Assembly: GCA_024811115.1 (NCBI GenBank)
Contig: JAKOGH010001132.1
Location: forward strand, 1 to 10,654
DNA: 10,654 nt
Direction of reading: 5' to 3'
Source: Terana coerulea
Taxonomy: Eukaryota; Basidiomycota; Agaricomycetes; Polyporales; Phanerochaetaceae
A program made the position numbers and the translations under genes. Below are positions 8,704 to 10,654 of the stretch, in pieces (the first letter of the stretch is position 1; every line of letters begins with the position of its first letter). The notes below the pieces were generated by a model. That model saw only the letters and a program-made list of their open reading frames with translations. It was not told the origin of the DNA and made no database searches.

Positions 8704-8741
8704 GAAAGTGCTTATAATCCAACCCTGATTTTCCTGACGTA
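8704..8741 (-). repeat. right terminal inverted repeat
   Basis: On the minus strand this reads TACGTCAG, an A-rich gap, GGGTTGGATTATA, then AGCACTT, the partner of the left end. Identity is high in blocks but imperfect, which suggests an old insertion. Confidence 0.6.
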
Positions 8742-8943
8742 CTGAGACTGTAGTGCGTGGAGCTCGATGCGGCTCGACGCGATATAAATCTGAAGAAAAG
8801 GTAAAATCCAGAGAACCCGGGAGGCCCAAGAACAATACCCCAAAAGCCCGGATCTAGAGACGCGACAGTATAATCGGAGGTTCGGAGTTATGGTTCTGGA
8901 GGTGCAGAGAGATCCCCAAAGAGTTGAAAACTATTCATCGGAG
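8742..8943. other. spacer, nothing identified
   Basis: The spacer lies between the right end of the TIR element and the 3' flank of the right-hand minus-strand gene. It holds no ORF of note and no clear repeat. Confidence 0.4.
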
Positions 8944-9267
8944 TCATCGCTGGCGATTTAGATGGGTATAAGTCGACCTATTGTAGCGATTTGGAAGGAG
9001 GTTATTGAGAGACAGTTCATCGAAGTCACTGCTGATGCTGATGATGGTGATACAAATCGGCCTGCTGCCGCGACCATGATAGGGCGGTAGGTACTCAATC
9101 ACAAATATGCTGGAGTCGCCAGGTGGGTAAACTTTTTGTATGCTGAGTCTTGTATATGGGTAGTCTTCCGGCATTGGTCTTGAATATGCTAAAACAATCT
9201 TATATGGACTTGGAAGATATGAGCTCCATACCGAGGTCGTAGCCGAACAGACCGCGAAGCCGAAGCC
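8944..9267 (-). other. 107-codon open stretch in frame after the right gene's TAG
   Basis: Immediately after the TAG at 9270-9268 the same frame stays open to TGA at 8946-8944. It encodes a peptide with many Y, S and P (YPYTRLSIQKVYPPGD, FVIEYLPPY) and D/E late on. It could be a former C-terminus cut off by a nonsense change, a readthrough extension, or a chance opening in the 3' UTR. No intron with good sites was found that removes just the TAG. Confidence 0.3.
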
Positions 9268-10654
9268 CTAGGAGGAAGAGTCCTTGTCCACACAAGCCTT
9301 CTGACGAGGGTCCCTCGACCGATTATAGGACAAATTCCCCTGTCGAAGAGTAGCCCGCTTGAGAACGATGGAGATCGTGCGAAACAACGCATCCGAGGCC
9401 ATTGGTGAGGATGCTACAGGCTCTTCGGCATCCTCCTCGACTGATTTCCGTTGCCGCCGACCGATGCGCCCGTATGGGATGGCAGACAGTCTTGCCTGGC
9501 GCGTCGTCCTGAGAGCACGGTCCCCGATATGATGTATGACCCTCTCCGGAAGCGGCGATTTGCGATAGCGAGCCTTGGTCGTGCCCCTCATCGGCGCTGG
9601 CGGTGGAGTACACAGGACGTCCTGAGCGAACTTCGTTGGCGTCCGGGGAGGAGTTCGTGGAGGAATCCAGGGTAAGATCTGCGAAGCTGTCACAGGCGTG
9701 TTGGCCATTACATTTTCTTCCCTCACCTTCAGCGCTGTTGTCGTTGTCGTCCTCATCATCCGAGTCTGGCCCAATTGCTTTAAGCAGCTGTTGTCTTTCG
9801 GCCTCAGTCAACGACGGCTCGGCAGCGAGGCTCGGAGACGAGACTACGGACTCCATGGCGGCGCCGTCTAGAGAGTCGTCGTCGTCAAACAAGGACAGTC
9901 CACCTGCGATCATGAGAACAGGACCAGGAGCGGCTAGGTCAAAGGCAGGCAGAAGTAGGGAAGCGGCAGAAAGCAAAGGATTGTAACAATCGCCAGATAT
10001 AGTAAGGCCAGTTTCGTCGCCGGAATCCAGGTCTGGCAACTCGGGAAGAAGCTCGGCAGCGGTCACAGACTGGGTCTCAGGCCCAGTGTCGAAGTCAGAC
10101 ACATTAACAGCTTCAAACAGTGGAGCAGAAACAGGCACAAGGACAGGCGCCAAGTTGGCGGAAGAAAGACGGAAGGCAGGCGCAAGTTCAGTGGTGGGGG
10201 CAAAGTCAGTTGCAGCCTTTATAACCAGTCGCTCGAACTCGACTCTGAGTGCGTCGGCCTCAGGTATTGGGTCCACGTTCACGTCGCAGTCGGCATCATT
10301 CTCGAGAAAGTCAACGTCCATGTCTTCCTCAATGCCTGTATTCGTCTTGAGTACGGGAGGGAAAGTAGGAAATCCGATGTTGACAAGAGTACGGTCGTCG
10401 TCTTCATCCACAGTAGCCGAAGCGGCGTCGTCTGCTTCAATTGCCATAAGCTGGTTATCGATCTGCTGATATACTGTCAGGTCTAGTTACCCGTACTACA
10501 TCACTAATGGCATACCTCGTCTGCGTTAGGATTGATGTGCTAAGTCAAGGTATGGTCGTCAGCCGCAGGCATCAAAACGAAAAACACAACGCACCCAAAT
10601 ATTTGCCGCCCGAGTAAACACGTTGAGCACTTTGCGCTTTGTGTCGTTCTCTTT
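9268..10654 (-). CDS. unrecognised acidic spliced protein, partial at right edge
   Basis: The first visible exon (10654-10595) runs in from beyond the window. It ends before a GTGCGT donor at 10594; the 55-nt intron ends CTTAG at 10540, with GCTGAC as branch. A 24-nt microexon (10539-10516, HINPNADE) follows. A 50-nt GTATGC intron (10515-10466, branch CTGAC) then joins in phase to exon 10465-9727, so the ATG at 10447 is internal. A 40-nt GTGAGG...ACAG intron (9726-9687) leads to the last exon, 9686-9268. Visible protein: about 413 residues. The first half is acidic (VDEDDD, MDVDFLEND, SDDEDDND) with a hydrophobic middle (LLSAASLLLPAF). The last exon is basic and proline-rich, with TPPRTPT, CTPPPAP and SPLPER, which are minimal CDK-type SP/TP sites, then RIGRRQRKS. 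No domain was recognised; a nuclear protein is a guess from composition. The 40-nt intron is short but restores the frame. Confidence 0.65.

Larger units (their letters stand above)
6910..8741. mobile_element. candidate non-autonomous TIR DNA transposon
   Basis: The ends at 6910 and 8741 are imperfect inverted repeats, both opening with TACGTCAG and sharing GGGT, GGATTATA and ACTT blocks over about 38-60 bp. The outermost TA occurs on both sides and could be a TA target duplication, which would fit Tc1/mariner/pogo-like elements; if the boundary is different the superfamily changes. Inside each end are clusters of GATTATGAG-type repeats in opposite orientation. The interior (about 7140-8500) has no ORF resembling a transposase, so movement would depend on an enzyme encoded elsewhere. 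AT-rich ends contrast with a more GC-rich centre. Confidence 0.5.

Noticed and set aside
9603..10469. Plus-strand serine-rich frames opposite the right-hand gene.
   Set aside because: Serine runs are the antisense of acidic GAT/GAC and CGA codons; the minus strand has consistent introns.

Overview
The window looks like accessory or subtelomere-like DNA from a filamentous fungus, most likely an Agaricomycete (Basidiomycota). The reasons are short introns (about 40-65 nt where boundaries can be placed) with GTATGC, GTGAGT and GTGCGT donors and CTRAY-like branch sites, all recognisable genes being spliced, proline-, serine- and acid-rich low-complexity proteins, and a diverged BTB/POZ-type gene of a kind common in that group. 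No rRNA, tRNA, CRISPR or bacterial-style operon was seen. The taxon is an inference, not a match to a known genome.

Layout. (i) 1-785, minus strand: 5' part of a BTB/POZ-like gene that runs off the left edge, with one clear long intron and an in-frame stop near the edge. (ii) 1079-5250, minus strand: one large multi-exon gene for a mostly disordered protein of roughly 1250-1300 residues. It is rich in SQ dipeptides, carries a repeated SQD-x-LYG motif, and ends in a compact, apparently folded C-terminal domain that I do not recognise. (iii) 5251-5850: its upstream region, with a CACGTG box. (iv) about 5850-6205, plus strand: a decayed, inverted partial copy of one exon of gene (ii). (v) 6650-6806: TATA-like box plus a short 5' exon-like ORF with a strong donor, possibly a broken gene. 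(vi) 6910-8741: a 1.83-kb candidate non-autonomous DNA transposon, with imperfect terminal inverted repeats, TA at both ends, arrays of inverted GATTATGAG-type subterminal repeats, and no transposase. (vii) 9268-10654, minus strand: 3' part of a second unrecognised spliced gene running off the right edge, followed in the same frame by a 107-codon open stretch after its TAG.

The three genes share a strand but are separate transcription units; nothing shows them acting in one pathway. The most unusual material is the orphan SQ-rich gene with its repeat motif and C-terminal domain, its mutated inverted exon copy, and the TIR element. Exon boundaries marked approximate were inferred by joining frames with consistent composition; some junctions could not be given canonical splice sites.
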